DNA of 64,000 bases, taken from Gnetum montanum (taxonomy: Eukaryota > Streptophyta > Gnetopsida > Gnetales > Gnetaceae). Both the position numbers and the translations under genes were made by a program. Shown one piece after another: positions 1 to 12,469 of this stretch. Where the stretch lies: contig MNCI01000556.1 in assembly GCA_015680685.1 (NCBI GenBank), forward strand, positions 1,251,931 to 1,315,930, read 5' to 3'. Under the pieces are notes generated by a model that saw nothing but the letters and a program-made list of their open reading frames with translations, made no database searches and was not told the origin of the DNA. How positions within the stretch are numbered: the stretch's first letter is position 1; each line of letters begins with the position of its first letter.

Positions 1-2480
1 TGATCATTTTTCTTTGTCATTTTTGAACTAGGTGTTGGACACAATTTTGAGGCATCACTATTATAGCTTTCTAGATAGTTATAGTGGCTATAACCAATCT
101 AGGTAGCACCTAGGGATTAGGAAAAAACTACATTCATAAGTCTCTAGGAAACTTTCACATAGAGAAAGATATCTTTCGACTTGTGTAATGTCCCTGCAAC
201 ATTCTAATGCCTTATCTTCAACATCTTTCAATAGAAACTCAATAGTAGGATGCAAGTCTTCTTGAATGACTTCTCTATCTATGGGGCCATGTTTGAGTAA
301 GCCCTAGACTCTCTAGAGCAACTACTAAAAATATGTGTGGAGATAAACCTAAGGCTCAATTGGCAAAAGATCCACTTGATGATCCAATATGGCATTCTAC
401 TAGGGCATCAAATATAACAAAATGGGATTGAGATGGACCTTGAAAAAATAAAGGTCATCCAAGGAATAACCCAACAACGTAAAACTATCAAAGATGTAAG
501 GACATTCCTTAGACACACTAGCTTTTATTGTTACTTCATTGAAAACATTTCTAAGATTGCTAAACCATTGATCAAGCTAAGAGAAAAGGATGCTCCATTT
601 GTCTAGATGAAGGAATCTGAACATGCATTCCAACACCTTAAATAGAAGCTTATAGAAACACTAATCCTGAGGGTAGCTAATTGGTTAAGACCATTACATA
701 TTATGATGGACACATCTAATTATGCCTTAGGAGCTATGCTCACATAGATGGATTATTAAAAATAGCACTATTACATCCAATGTGTGAGTAAGAACATTAT
801 GGGTGCATAGCTAAACTACACCACCACTGAGAAAGAACTGATGAGAGTGGTGCATGCCTTAGAGAAATTCAAGCACTATGTGCTTGAATAGAAGGTGTTT
901 GTACATACGGACCATAATTCAATCAAGTTCCTAATGAATAAACCAGTGGTGAGCCCCCATGTCATATGATGACTAGTAATCTTGCAAGATCTTTACTTAA
1001 CCATGATGGATAGGAAAGAAACCAATAATGTGATAGCTATCTACTTATCTTGGTTACAATGGGATAACAAAGAGGAAGAGAGACCACTTTCAAATCAATT
1101 TGTAGAGGAAATTCTCTTTATTCAAGCTATTACTAAAAAATACCTTATGAAAAATAATTGGTACAATGGCATCGTCACCTACCTACTCACTCAATAAATG
1201 CCACAAGAGTGAAAAAAAAAGAATAAATATCAAGTTCTTTACAAGGCCAAATATTTCATGGAGATCAACAAAAATCTTTACAAGGTTTGCATCGATGGCT
1301 CACCATGATGGTATGTTCTTGATGATAATCAACTACATGTTCTCCAAGATGCACATGAAGGATCTTATGGGAACCAATATGATGGGGTAGAAATAGCCAT
1401 TAAAATCCTCATTACAAGGTATTACTAGCCTATACGCTTTAGGGATAATTATCACTGCATCTTCTCTCATGATTACTATTAATGTGATGGTATGATAACT
1501 ACTCATATGGATGAGTTCCAATAGTAGATCTAATCACTAGAGCCCTTTGACATTTGGAACATCAATTTCATGGGACCCATTACTCCCATGTCTAATGGAA
1601 ATGTGCATATAATCATAGTTGTTAACTACTATACAAAATGGGTAGAAGTTATAACCATCATTGACTACACATCCTCTATGGTGGCTTGGTTTATAAAACA
1701 TGTAGTAAATATGTTTGGGGTGTCATGTGCACTTATTTCTAATAATGGAAGTCATTTTACAAGTACCACTTTTTGGAAGCTCATGCAATGCTTAGGGGTT
1801 AAACATAAATTAGCAACTCCATACCTCCCCTAAGCCAATGGTCATAATAAAAATACTAACAACAACTATTAATAAATATATGAGGTATTAAAGCTTCAAA
1901 CTCAATGATGTCCTTTAGACCTATCATTCCACATGGAACTTCGTATTGACTACTCTCTCTATGAGCTTGTGTATTAAAATTACCAATACTTCCTATCCAA
2001 ATGGAACTCCATACACTTTCAATAGCTTATGAACTTAGATTAGACTAGAACGTAGCATAGAAAGAATGGTTAATTAATTTGAATTTGCTAGATGAGAATC
2101 AACTAGTGGTCCTATCATCTAACTAAGTGCACAAGGCCTATAACAAGCAATGATGTGACCTTAGGATTAGAAAGGTGAAATTTCAACCAAGAGATAAGGT
2201 TTTATACTAGAATCGCATGCATGTGCCACAATGAACTAAGTTTCAAACATTATGGAAGGAACCTTATATTATTTATGAAACCTTTTCATCTGGTGCCATG
2301 CTAATTTACAAACATGAAAGTCCAATCAAGAAGCTACTACTCAACATACAAAAACTCAAGCCCTTTCAAGAATCCAAGATAGCTAATGACCACAATACCT
2401 GAACAAATGAACAAGCACACTTGATTTCTTGTATCTCCTCCTTCCAATGTAGTTGTGGGGGAGATGGCCATCTATGCTAA
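1..2480 (+). pseudogene. Ty3/gypsy pol remnant: RT, RNaseH, integrase
   Basis: Conceptual translation, with frame changes and CAG-to-TAG type stops, gives the RT palm (FLDSYSGYNQ near 75-110) and the catalytic block near 265-290. There VFLNDFS stands for the family's VFMDDFS, so one catalytic Asp is lost. The RT thumb (LLGHQIS, about 395-415) and a Ty3-type RNaseH (MDTSNYALGAML, about 705-740; FVHTDHNSIKFL, about 898-933) follow. Integrase comes next: the VLQDAHEGSYG zinc-finger start at about 1345, a core with NFMGPITP near 1565 and NNGSHFTS near 1740, and the C-terminal WKEPYIIYETFS near 2255. The reading ends in a Cys-Gly-Gly-Asp-Gly-His motif near 2455 that element A shares. Non-functional; the lineage assignment is good. 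Confidence 0.78.
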
Positions 2481-3890
2481 ACCAATTAAAGTGGCTCAGA
2501 AGTTTTCATTTTTAATATTTTTTACCTTTTTTATTTTACACCATTCTTAGTATGTTTTTCTTTCTCAATAATTTTACATTGTTTTCTATATGTTACCTTA
2601 TTTGATTTCCATTTTTCTTATGATTTTCTTTTCTATCTTTATTTTCACCAAGACCTAGTGAGACAATAATTGCTAATTGATGGTGGCTTGTACTTTATAA
2701 TGTCATTTGATTAAAAATGTATGGGTTCTATCTTTGAATCTTGATGTTGATAATTAAGACATTGATTTTTTCATGATTAATAGATAGTGAGTCCATGTCA
2801 TCGACTGATCCACATAACTCTATGGTGTTCCCTTGTTTTGGAAATATTAGGTTCCTTATTAAAGGTAAATTATAATGAACTTGTGACCTTGGTAGTTTTC
2901 AAACTTGGGATGGATTAAATGGATTGACAAGGGTATGAATTCAAGAGGATTTGATACTTTTTGTACTTTCCTACCCTCTAAGATACATCAATATCTTCAT
3001 GGATCCTTTGTCATTCCTATGTTGACCACTAATTGAAAGCGAAGTCTTTTTCATGATGTGGATTCCATAAGAAAATAATAAAATGATGGAAATTTAAAGC
3101 ATATACCTTAGAAATAATAATGGGCTAAAAGAACTAGTTATGGGGCTAGAAAGACATGTTACCCATGCTTGAAGGCACCCTTGTAACTAAGGCCTTCTTC
3201 ACTTCCTTAGGAGATTGATCTATTAGGATAATCTTATTCCTTAGGAGATTGAATGATCTAAATGTATTAATGCAAGATCACTAGAAGTTGTTGGTCTTAA
3301 TTTGGACTAAGAATGGACATTATTAGGTCATATTAACCACATACTTCACAAGGGATTTCATGTGACCATGATAACAAAGTGCATTCCATACTCTCTCATT
3401 CATTTATGCTCTCCATCAACCACCTCACTACATTTTCTCATGATTGTTTCAATGTATTTTTTTAGATATGCTTAAATTTTTTTTGATGGATTACTTGATG
3501 ACTAAGTTCTCAACTAAACACAATCATTAATCAGCCATGGATCCAACGGACTCCTTAGTTTAAGAACATGCAAGAATAGTAAGGAAAAGAGCCTACTATG
3601 GGGAGGATCCACTTGCATACCCTTTGGTTGGGAAGGTTAACTTTCTTATCCCTTAGACATTTTTTCTTTCAACCCTTGTGATTTTCACATTGATTATGTC
3701 TAGCTTGCACTCCTTAACAAATATTCTCCAGATTAAATCTCTTGTTTTATGTTTATTCTTGGCCTCTTCAAGCATTCCATCATGTTGTTGGATTCTCTGG
3801 CTTTCTATGGACTTCAATATTATGTGAAAAAAATTTCTTATTTATTCATTTTTCAATGGTGAAAAATTTTGTCCACCCACTAGATCAATG
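2481..3890 (+). other. Untranslated stretch between pol and the extra ORF of F1a
   Basis: No reading frame is recognisable. It opens with a T-rich tract (about 2510-2650), as the equivalent regions of F1c (44340-44460) and element A (minus strand, 32470-32590) do. A GTGAG.CCATG block near 2790 and a GGGGAGGATCCACTT block near 3601 are also present in F1c (near 44548 and 45396). These show that F1a and F1c have the same internal spacer. Confidence 0.55.
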
Positions 3891-3897
3891 CGACTCC

Positions 3898-3960
3898 ATC
3901 GATGTAGTTGGCTACATCGACACATCCTTGTCGATGTAGCATAAAAAGTCTATATATACT
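3898..3960 (+). promoter_or_regulatory. Internal promoter of F1a: palindromic motif plus TATA box
   Basis: A nine-base inverted repeat, TCGATGTAG (3899-3907) and CTACATCGA (3912-3920) with a four-base loop, is followed by a third TCGATGTAG at 3931-3939. A TATA-like TCTATATATA lies at 3949-3958. The block GACACATCCTTGTCGATGTA resembles GACACATGATTCGATGTA in this element's own 3' LTR. It sits about 430 bases before the extra ORF, so it is read as that ORF's promoter; transcription from it is inferred. Confidence 0.5.
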
Positions 3961-4383
3961 GTGGACACTTAGCCACTTTTTTGTGATTTTATTTTAAATG
4001 AGAAAGGTGTTTTTGCTATTTTCAAAGCCTAAACAATTCTAGAGCCGATAATTTTCATACCAATTATCTGATTAATCCTATTTTTCATTCCTGCAGCTAC
4101 CAAAGGTGAATTTTACATTATGGAGGCCACAAATCTTAGGTTTTTAATGGAGACATTATTGAGATTTTTCTAACTCTCAAAAGGATTAACTAGTGAAATA
4201 ATATTAAAATGACTAACTCATGAGGTTTAAACGTTTTCAATAAAATCTAGTAGCTATCTAATTAAAATAATCAAGTTGTCATAATCACAACTTATCCTAA
4301 GTGTAACTAATCAAAGGAGAAAAGGTATCAAACTATCTAAGTGATACATCAAACACTAATCTTTGGCTACGTTATGATTGCAG
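3961..4383 (+). other. Leader of the F1a extra ORF, ending at a splice acceptor
   Basis: This AT-rich stretch has no coding signal and ends in TGATTGCAG immediately before ATG at 4384. F1c has the identical TGATTGCAG-ATGG junction at 46220-46232. The match across two diverged copies supports a real 3' splice site for a 5' leader intron. Spliced env-type transcripts are known for Athila/Calypso elements. The donor site is not identified. Confidence 0.5.
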
Positions 4384-7245
4384 ATGGTACCTAGATCAAG
4401 GGATAAATTCTCATAGGAGGAAGAATCATCCCAACCAAGGGAGAAGTGGCCTAGAGGAGAAAGAGGCCAATAGTAGCAACAACCCCAAGAGTAAAAAAAA
4501 AAAGACCCATGAAACAAGACCTCTTTGGAAGGAGCCCAAGGTGGAATCTATCCAATAGATTCCTAAGGCTAAGATCGAGCAATCACATTGAAATGAGGTG
4601 CCTAGGCCTAGACCAAACCATGAACTCACTTTGAAAAAATCTTGCCTTAAGAAAATTAATTTCAAGGAGATCATAGGTTTAGTTCTTCAAGAACTAAACT
4701 TTGGATGGTTCTTGGACTTGGTGCTACAAGAGGTAAAAATGAAATTGAAAACCTCTCCCATGTGCCCTATCCTCACTTTGAATGTGGAGTGGTATATGGA
4801 AGAGACATAACTCTTGTGGAACAACAGGCAAGCTAACACCATGGTGAAGATAAAGGACATTAGTGTGTCCTACTCTATGGAGGCCATTATTGAGGCCCTC
4901 AAGTTTTCAAATACTAAAATAATGTTGCTAGAATCAACACAAGTAGAACTAGAAGCAAAGAAAGAGTTGATCCAACGGTGCTATGGAGTTGACCACAAGG
5001 AATATGGTGCACTCACCAAGGTAGAGAGGACATACTTCAATATCATGACCTACCACCTCAATCAAATGGTTAGGCCATGCAAAATCATGGCCTTCTCTAC
5101 TTGATCATGTATTACTCTAAGTAGTAAATACCCTATAAATCTCCCACATATCATCTATCTAAAGAGTGAGAAGTGGGTCAAGAAGAACGAGCATAGAAGA
5201 AAGATACTCCCCTTCCTATGCCTTATTTTCAAATTATGAAAGAGATGAGGCATTGCCTACTATGCCAATGAAATCCTTCATCATGCCTCTACTACCTCTT
5301 CAACAAAGATGATGAACTATAAGATTCTCACCAAGCTATAAGAAGAGGAGCAACCACCACTATCATCCACTCATGAAACAATGTTGGAGGCTCATGCTAT
5401 CATTGAGCACATGCACAAGCTTCATGAACATCTCCTATAGTAGTAGCAAGAAAGGTTGAGTGCTAGTGAACCCTTAGTCTACTAGCCAGCCATGAGCCAT
5501 TTGAATGAATTGCCTAAAACCATCGACTAGCTAGAAGACCCCACACCACTATTTACTACCTAAAGAATGCAAGTCCTTGAAAGGTCAAATCCTAGTACTC
5601 AAGAAGTAATGATCTCTTTCTTAGGTTAACAATAATTTCTAAAAATCTCTAGGAATGTTGCTACTTTCTTGATATGCTTAGAGGAGGGCAAGGAGGCAAT
5701 TGTCTTGATGAAGTAATACCAAGGATTGAAAACAATGGTAATGGTGATGGCTAATTATGTACAAGATGCACTTAATGCTCCTACAGACTCTATGTGTGAT
5801 ATTGCTACACTTGTTGATGTATAGATGTCTATGGGAGTAATAAGTAGGAGACATAAGCATAGCCTAGCATTAGGAGTTGCTGGACTAATTGGTTGGACCT
5901 AGGCAACCACTTTTGGAGGTCTTTGACCTTCTAAATAACATCACTACAAACCAGTCAGCACTATTGGAGGCTAGGAAAAAACTTATTATTTCCAATGCCC
6001 AACTTGAGGTAGTCACATCTCAAAATCAATGATTGGCTACTAAAGTTGTAGAGTTGAGAGCTTACCTCACTGATCCCACCATGCTTAGCCAAGTTGTATG
6101 AAGCTTTTTTGTAGCCTGAACAAAAACTTTATGAGGCTGAGCATGTAAAGGAAATGGTAGTCTTTGACCAATCATTTACAAAAGTCACAACCCATCACAC
6201 TAAAAAGAACTTGTTGAAGATCTGTAAAGAAAATGTGGTTTTGACCTGGGATAAATACTACCTATGAAATTTTGAGACTCAAAAGGACCAAATGGTTGAA
6301 TTTTTATGACAAAAGTAGGAGTATCTTGCCAAGGAAACCATGTATTTGAGGAGGTTGCCTACTAATAATAGAAATCTCTTGATGAAGGAGATTCATGCCC
6401 TTTGCTAAAAAATAAGAATTGAGGTAGTTTCCTGGAAGAATGAGGACCTAAAATTTGAATGGATGAAAAATCATTACAAGGACCAGGTTGGATTCTTCAA
6501 GAACATGAATGAAAAGAAATTCAATTAGTAAAGGAAAAAGTCAACAAGGTTCTTTGGCAACTTCAATAAGGAGGTGATGTGTGGGAACCCATCTTTGATG
6601 AATGGATACAACATGACACAAATCTACTTAAAGGAGTTGAAATTTGAAGAGATAACCAAGTACATGGAGCTAGCCAACCTTTGATATGTGAACTTAGCAA
6701 TGCTAACTACTAGAAGGTTAAGGTTTGAACTTGAGAAACAAGTGGTCATCTTGTACCTCTTGTATGAGGTAGAGTTTAAGCATCATGAGGAAATGAAACA
6801 AAAGTTGGAAACAACTAATGTAGAACTTGAAGTTCTTCATGCACACTTCACAAACTAATGATCCATTGTAGAAAACATGTTCAAGAGAATAAATCACTAT
6901 GAGAAGCTAAAAAATACCTTCAAATCATTCAACATTGAATGTAAATAGTTCATTGTCTAGTTTTTCAATGTTAAGAAGTTGTTCTCAATCATGCCCTATC
7001 CATGGAATGTTCTCATATTGACCCATATTAGCGATGTTGCATGGACCATGTATGACCCTCAAAGAAATAAGGATAAGATGAAAGCTTTGTTAGATGCTTT
7101 TCATCTTTTAATAGTAGTAGTAACTACAAGAAGATAGCCATAATTGCCATAGCCTCAATGCTAACCACCATGTGTACCAAAGGTTTCAAAGGATCCTTTG
7201 GCACCTCATGAGCCTCCAACTCCTAGGACCATTTGATTTTCCTAT
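4384..7245 (+). pseudogene. Envelope-position extra ORF (PF20167-like domain plus coiled coil), copy 1
   Basis: This is the third gene of the F1 family, downstream of pol where Athila-group elements carry an envelope-like ORF. The N-terminal domain (about 4630-5100) contains ELNFGWFLDLVL, SPMCPIL, WYMEET.LWNNRQ and a VKIKDISVSYSMEAIIEAL segment. F1c matches it block for block. The pattern of a W/F-rich helix, a short V.V.G..V.FS-type strand pair and an AI..L helix resembles the 'putative plant transposon / envelope-like protein' family (PF20167). From about 5940 to 7120 the reading is Glu/Lys/Leu-rich and predicts coiled coil, with EITKYMELANL near 6650 matching EYMELENL of F1c. Stops and frameshifts are numerous. 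No signal peptide or convincing membrane segment is seen, so 'envelope' refers to position, not proven function. Confidence 0.6.
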
Positions 7246-7465
7246 CATCTTCAATCATCAAAGTGATTCCAACTATCCATTTTTGTAAAGGTGTTTAATT
7301 TTGTTTTACTAAGTACTTATTTTTGTAAACATTGTGAATTTGCACACTTAGTAATAGTTTGAGTTAGTTAGTCAGTCACTAGTTCCATACCTTTTCAAAT
7401 TTTGTAAGAAGCTTCTTCCTCCTTTTGTTTACTTGAGAATGATTTTTTCATTAGTTGAGAGGGTA

Positions 7466-8306
7466 TAATGAATCATTGTTTTGGTTATGTTGATGCAACC
7501 ACTTAAATGCATACCCATTGACACATGATTCGATGTATCAATGCATATACATCAAGGGAGTATTTATGTTTTCTTATATAAATGCATGCATCCATTACAT
7601 TTAGGGCATCGTTCATTTTAGTAGCATAGCAAAGTTCTTGTAATTTATTCCCTTAATGGTTAGAATAATTTTTAAGTATCCATAGTAGGAGTTGAGAACT
7701 ATACAGATCTTTATTTGAACATTGATGTACTTGGACACTTTAGTGTGAACGACAATAAAGATGAACTTCTTGATAAACCTTGTAGTAGTTGGAATTAGCA
7801 TAATGTTTACTTTAATGCACTTTACTATCATGAAATTTACATTCATGCATTTAATTAATTAGTTAAATATGAATAATTAATGCCCATAAGTATGACCATC
7901 TAAAGCATACATTAATGTTGGTAATCCTAGTAGTGCTTACACTAGGTAACCCAGTAGCATTGTGATGTGTTCATGATGTATATAGCATGTGGGACTAGAT
8001 GCTTATGTTAGGAATTAGTTAAGGCATTAGATAGTTTATTAGATTAATTAGCACTTAGTTAATTTTTTATGCTTAGCATAAAATAGATAAATAATATAAA
8101 ATTATACAAATCATGTGTCTTAGGTACACTTAACTATATGCTTGCAGTTACATAAGTCAAACTAAGAAGACAACAATCACGTCCTTAGATTTACCATCTT
8201 AGATTATGTACACTTAGACAACTAAAGTCTATGTAATTTGACAAGATCAAGAACTGAATTCTTGTGATTAGTATGGCTCAACATAGGGACTACTCGCTAT
8301 ACATCA
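7466..8306 (+). repeat. 3' LTR of F1a (841 bp)
   Basis: It starts TAATGAATCATTG, aligned with TGATAAATCATG of element A, and is preceded by a purine-rich GTTGAGAGGGTA. U3 carries CGATGTATC and an inverse ATACATC at 7531-7552, with TATA (TTATATAAAT) at 7573-7582. A CAATAAAGAT polyadenylation-type signal near 7755 is also found in the LTRs of A and F1c. The end is ACATCA at 8306, matching TCATCA of F1c. No primer site follows, so it is a 3' LTR. Confidence 0.72.
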
Positions 8307-8358
8307 TTGATTAAGAAAATTGTACAAGTTTTGAATAATAAGTTATTCCTAAGATATA

Positions 8359-8860
8359 TTGATGTAGTGCTAGTTGTCCTTTTTGGAGACTTCAATGTGA
8401 AATTTGAAAGTAGTGCTTATCAATTATTAAAATATGGATGTGTAAAATAATCCTTAAAAGATAAACCTAATTTGAAAAATATGTTTCCATTAATTCAACA
8501 TGTAATTCCATTGGCTAGCACATATTCTACTTACTTTGAATCTTCAATAGATAAATGAGATCTTAGAATTTAGGAAGAGATGTTGTTGATGAATAGTACT
8601 CATCAAGAACCACTTTTTACTAATTTCTCTACCATGATTAATGAAGATGGATCAATAACACTCTTCATTAAGACCCTAGATTATATTTGGTATGATGTCT
8701 AATTCTTCCAAGTTACCATGTTACTAGAGTTAATTTTCAAATAAGAAGTTGAGAAGAAGCGAGGTTAGGCCTTATCATCCAAAACATGACCATTCAATCA
8801 TATACCACTTATGGTAGAATTGCAATTTCTTCCATTAATTCCTAAGGTTTCTCTCAATAA
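8359..8860 (+). pseudogene. CCR4-type deadenylase / EEP nuclease fragment (C-terminal part)
   Basis: One frame, broken by about eight stops, reads like the C-terminal third of a plant CCR4-type exonuclease-endonuclease-phosphatase protein, the poly(A) nuclease of the CCR4-NOT complex. Landmarks in order are LFGDFNVK (about 8382, metal-site GDFN motif), a spacer rich in Leu and Ser, EPLFTNFS (about 8608), TLDYIWYD (about 8673), a VTMLLEL helix, and FNHIPLMVEL (about 8793), which corresponds to the active-site His motif. No intron interrupts the stretch, so a retroposed copy is possible. The N-terminal leucine-rich part and most of the catalytic domain are absent. It begins about 50 bases after the F1a LTR. 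Confidence 0.6.
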
Positions 8861-8875
8861 GGAAATATCCCAACC

Positions 8876-9874
8876 TTACTCTTATTTATGAATTTCATAA
8901 TTTTATTTATTATTTAACTTATATTTTATTTGGATAAGTAAAATTTTTATGATAATGCAAGTTAAGAATAAAGATCTTCCCTACCTTCACTTGGATAACC
9001 AAATATGAGTAGCATAATGTATGGCCTTGGTTAAGACTAGTAATTGGTAGTTGGTAGACCTTTAATTCATCTCTTGTCATTATCTTAGAAAATGAGTTAA
9101 GTAATAATAAAGTAATATTTTAATTTTTATATATTTTTCTCTCATATATCTTGTTTATAGAATAAGCAAGAAATAACTTCAAGCCTAAAGAATAAATCAA
9201 ATTATTGGAGCTTAGGAGCATAAAAGGATCATTGAATCTAGATAAAGATAGCAAACATGAACTCATTCAAGATAGAACAAAACCTAAGGAGTGTAGATTG
9301 TATTGTTCTTGTTCCCAAGAGTTGTTTTTGCATACCAAAGATGGTGCCTCCTCATAATCAAATGTTATCATTATCGTAACAAGACCCAAAATAAGAGTTG
9401 TAATTAAGACCTGAAAGGATGTGTTGTAATAATGGGCATGTCTCTCAAGGTTACCTTTGTGGGTTTGACCTAAGGTATTTATTCTTGGACTTAGAGGTTG
9501 TATCAATATAAAGTTGCAAAGCTAGTAAAAGGTAACTAATGGATTTTGGATGAAGAGGGACATGAAGATGACTAGTCATCCCTTTTGGCCAATTGTACAC
9601 CTAACCATGATTGTAGTGTTGGATTTCCTATAAGGGATATATTTCAAAGGAAGAAAATTGTAAAGAACATTCTCAAGGCATGATCCAAATATACTATTTT
9701 GCATCAATAAAGCATTCTTTCCTCTTTTCTTTTACATTTTCTTTGTTATTTTCTTTTTGCATAATGTTGAATGTTACATATATCTAATGTTTAGTATATT
9801 ATTTCCTTATGCATAATGTCTAATATACCATATATTTCGTGTTTGCCATGGCATCTAGGAATGGGATGTCACAT
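8876..9874 (-). repeat. Solo or orphan LTR, left member of a head-to-head pair
   Basis: On the minus strand the repeat starts TGTGACATCCCATTCC at 9874, a common plant Ty3/gypsy LTR start. Most of its length is an inverted copy of 10846-11690. Shared blocks include the reverse complement of ACCATGATTGTAGTGTTGGA (left, about 9605) against 11065-11085, and GTAATTGGTAGTTG near 9048 against 11500-11520. No coding region of a parent element was identified. Confidence 0.5.
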
Positions 9875-10845
9875 TAGATGTAGAAGCTAACTATCTCTCA
9901 ATAACTATTCCAATCAAGTATTGAAGTATCATTAATAAGATTCACTTAAGTTTATATCATCTTAGAATTTAAAATGAAAGATTAATTTAACTCTTCTGAG
10001 AAGAACATATCTATTGATTGTGTAGGTTAAGAGCACTTATAGATGAGTTACATGTACTTTTGTTTTATATTGTGACTAGCCATTTAAAATAGTATTATAA
10101 TGTGATAGATTAACACTTGTATGATATGTTTTTATTGCTCCTATTGGTACTTAGTTAATTTGTAGAGTCTATCTTTACTTTTCATGAAAATGTAATATTT
10201 ATCCAATAGATACTATGAGTCTTCAGAAGTAATAATTATTTAGTTTTAGGTTTTATTAAATGATTCTATAATTTGTTAATGATAAGATAAGAAAAAAACA
10301 ATGTGTAAAAAAAATAGAGAGCAATATTAAGGCTTAAGCATATTCTAAGAAAATTTTCTAATAATATTGGTAGTCTAAGTTTCCACTAGCTAAAACAAAT
10401 TATTAACCTCTAGTAAAGCATTATCAACTTAAGAATTAACATGAAAAATAAGTTGAATAATGTTAATCTTTTAAAGTAGGGTGAATTTATTATGGATAAC
10501 TTTATGATTATGAAAAATATCATATTTAATTTTTTAAATAACATGTAAAATAGAAAGATGTAAGAACTTCTAGATAGAAAGAAATCCCTTAGAATCAAAA
10601 AGAGCATCTCTAAGAAGAGCTTCTTTCCAATTAGCAAAGAAATCATTAAGAATGATACAAGTCCAATTCCAAATATACATGGAAAAAATATAATCATCAA
10701 ATAATTGTATATCATACATTTATATTATGGCACATCCAACTACATGAAATGTCATCTAATAGGAAAGACCTTGCTGAGGAAGATCCCGCATAAAATATTT
10801 AATATTAGGAAAGCAATGAAGCTTTCAAAATATTTTAAATCTAGT
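9875..10845. other. Spacer between the inverted LTRs; nothing recognised
   Basis: This AT-rich sequence lies upstream of both inverted LTRs. Short open frames occur on both strands, but none has a recognisable motif and their composition is that of AT-rich noncoding DNA. I found no polypurine tract or primer site that would assign it to either LTR. Confidence 0.4.
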
Positions 10846-11690
10846 ATTATGATATTCCATTCTAAGATGTGTTGGAAAACATTAATTATATATTATATTC
10901 AATATTATACATATTAAGCATTATAGAGAGAATGTAAGATAAAATGAAAAGAAACTCTATACATAAGAACATTAGAATTGAATGAATGTATCTAGGTCAT
11001 GCTTAGGATTCATGAAATTTTGTTTCTTTGACATATATCCCTTAGAAGAAATCCAACACTACAACCATGGTTAGGCCTAAACTTGGAAAGAAGGGATAAT
11101 CAATGCCTTCCTTATCCTACTTCACTTAGCTTCCATTACTTGCTATTACTCACTCTATAACTACATGCTAGTATGCCCATTAAAGTTACTAGTATAAATA
11201 CCTTAGGTAAAATACTCAAAGGTTTTCTCAAGAGGTACATATATGATTATAATATTTCCTTTCATTAAGGGTCTTATAATAATACTTATACCTTGTAGTT
11301 ATGGAATTATACAAGTTAGAAATATAGATGTGATAAACAACCCTCCTTAGCCTTTTTTCATTCTCAAATAAGTTTGCATATGGATCTTTCATTACACTAT
11401 ATATATAAAAAAATATAAGTGAGAAAGATATCTAAGGAAAATAAATCTACCATGTTAATAACCTACATTAATTCTTCTAGTAAGAACAAGAGGTAAGATT
11501 ATATCAACTACCAATTACAAGCCTTAAGCAAAGTTACAATATGTGCATCTCATATTTTCTAGTTACCCAAGTGAAAGTAGAAAAAATCCTTATTCTTAAC
11601 TTGTCTCACTTAAGAATATTTTGTTTACCTAATTTCAAGACTAGAAATTAAATGAAGAAATAAAATAAGGGTTAAGAAGCTTCCTATTCT
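10846..11690 (+). repeat. Solo or orphan LTR, right member of the head-to-head pair
   Basis: It starts near TATGATATTCCATTC, the decayed equivalent of TGTGACATCCCATTC, and runs rightwards as an inverted copy of 8876-9874. It has drifted considerably, with many small indels. The right boundary is approximate. Confidence 0.48.
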
Positions 11691-12469
11691 TTATTTATAT
11701 CTAGCGGCCAATGAATGTAGTTATAGTTCTTCCATAAAGAAAATATTGCAAGATGACAATGTTCTAGATGGTAAAGCTTGATCTTGCTCGTTCAATTCTT
11801 TTGTTGAAATTAACTTCAATAGTTTCATAACTTACAAAAACTAAATATCATACCAAATATAATTCAAGATCTTGAGAAAGAAGGATGTTTATGGGTTTAA
11901 TTCTACTAGATAATGAGCTATAAAGGTATAATTTAACTATATATCTTGGGGTGTGCCAATTTCTTAATTATTTTAGATTCCAACATGCAAATAAACAAAG
12001 ATAAGGCTAAAAAATAAATATTTTGTTAGGATAAGAATAGTATAGTGAGAAGGTTTTATTATGTTGACCAAGTAACACATTTTTCATCTTAGCACCTATC
12101 CTAATTTATAGATATTAGTTTTGTTGAATAATGATAGACAGATATTAGTTACATTGACTAATGATATACCTTGAACATTTAGAAAGTTATTTAGAGATAC
12201 AATTACCTTTAAAATAGAATTATCATCAAGGATAGGGATGGATGGATTATCATCAAGGCTAGGTATGGATGGATTGGTGATCTCTAATGACTACCTAAAT
12301 CTAAAGCTAATGGCAGAGAACACAAAATAGGAAATCAACCTTAAATTAGTAGAGTTAATGTCCTACCAAGCAAGGAAACTAGGTTACTAAACAATGCTAT
12401 ATAAGATGGTTGGAGTTGAAATTAGAGCAAACAAGTGAAAAATAAGAAGAAAAAGTAGTGCAAAAAACA
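11691..12469. other. Unassigned AT-rich DNA with two small tandem duplications
   Basis: There is no gene signal. Two short local duplications occur: AGATATTAGTT.. repeated near 12112 and 12141, and ATTATCATCAAGG.TAGG.ATGG repeated near 12220 and 12248. Both look like simple slippage events. Confidence 0.5.

Larger units (their letters stand above)
1..8306 (+). mobile_element. Athila-like Ty3/gypsy LTR retrotransposon, copy F1a (5' part outside window)
   Basis: The order of parts is RT-RNaseH-integrase, untranslated stretch, internal promoter, spliced leader, extra ORF and 3' LTR. This is the layout of the envelope-class Athila/Calypso group of Ty3/gypsy elements. The LTR is homologous to those of element A and copy F1c, where a tRNA-Asp type primer site supports the lineage. 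Every coding part carries stops and frameshifts, so the copy is dead. Its 5' LTR, gag and protease would lie left of base 1. Only one LTR is in view, so its age cannot be estimated here. Confidence 0.72.

Noticed and set aside
6000-7230. Myosin- or kinesin-like host gene suggested by coiled coil
   Set aside because: The same coiled coil is the C-terminus of the F1c ORF and lies inside an LTR element; no motor domain present.
10410-10917. Open frames of about 70-100 codons on both strands in the spacer between inverted LTRs
   Set aside because: Composition is extreme AT-rich (Phe, Ile, Leu, Lys only), no family motif, overlapping on opposite strands; expected by chance.
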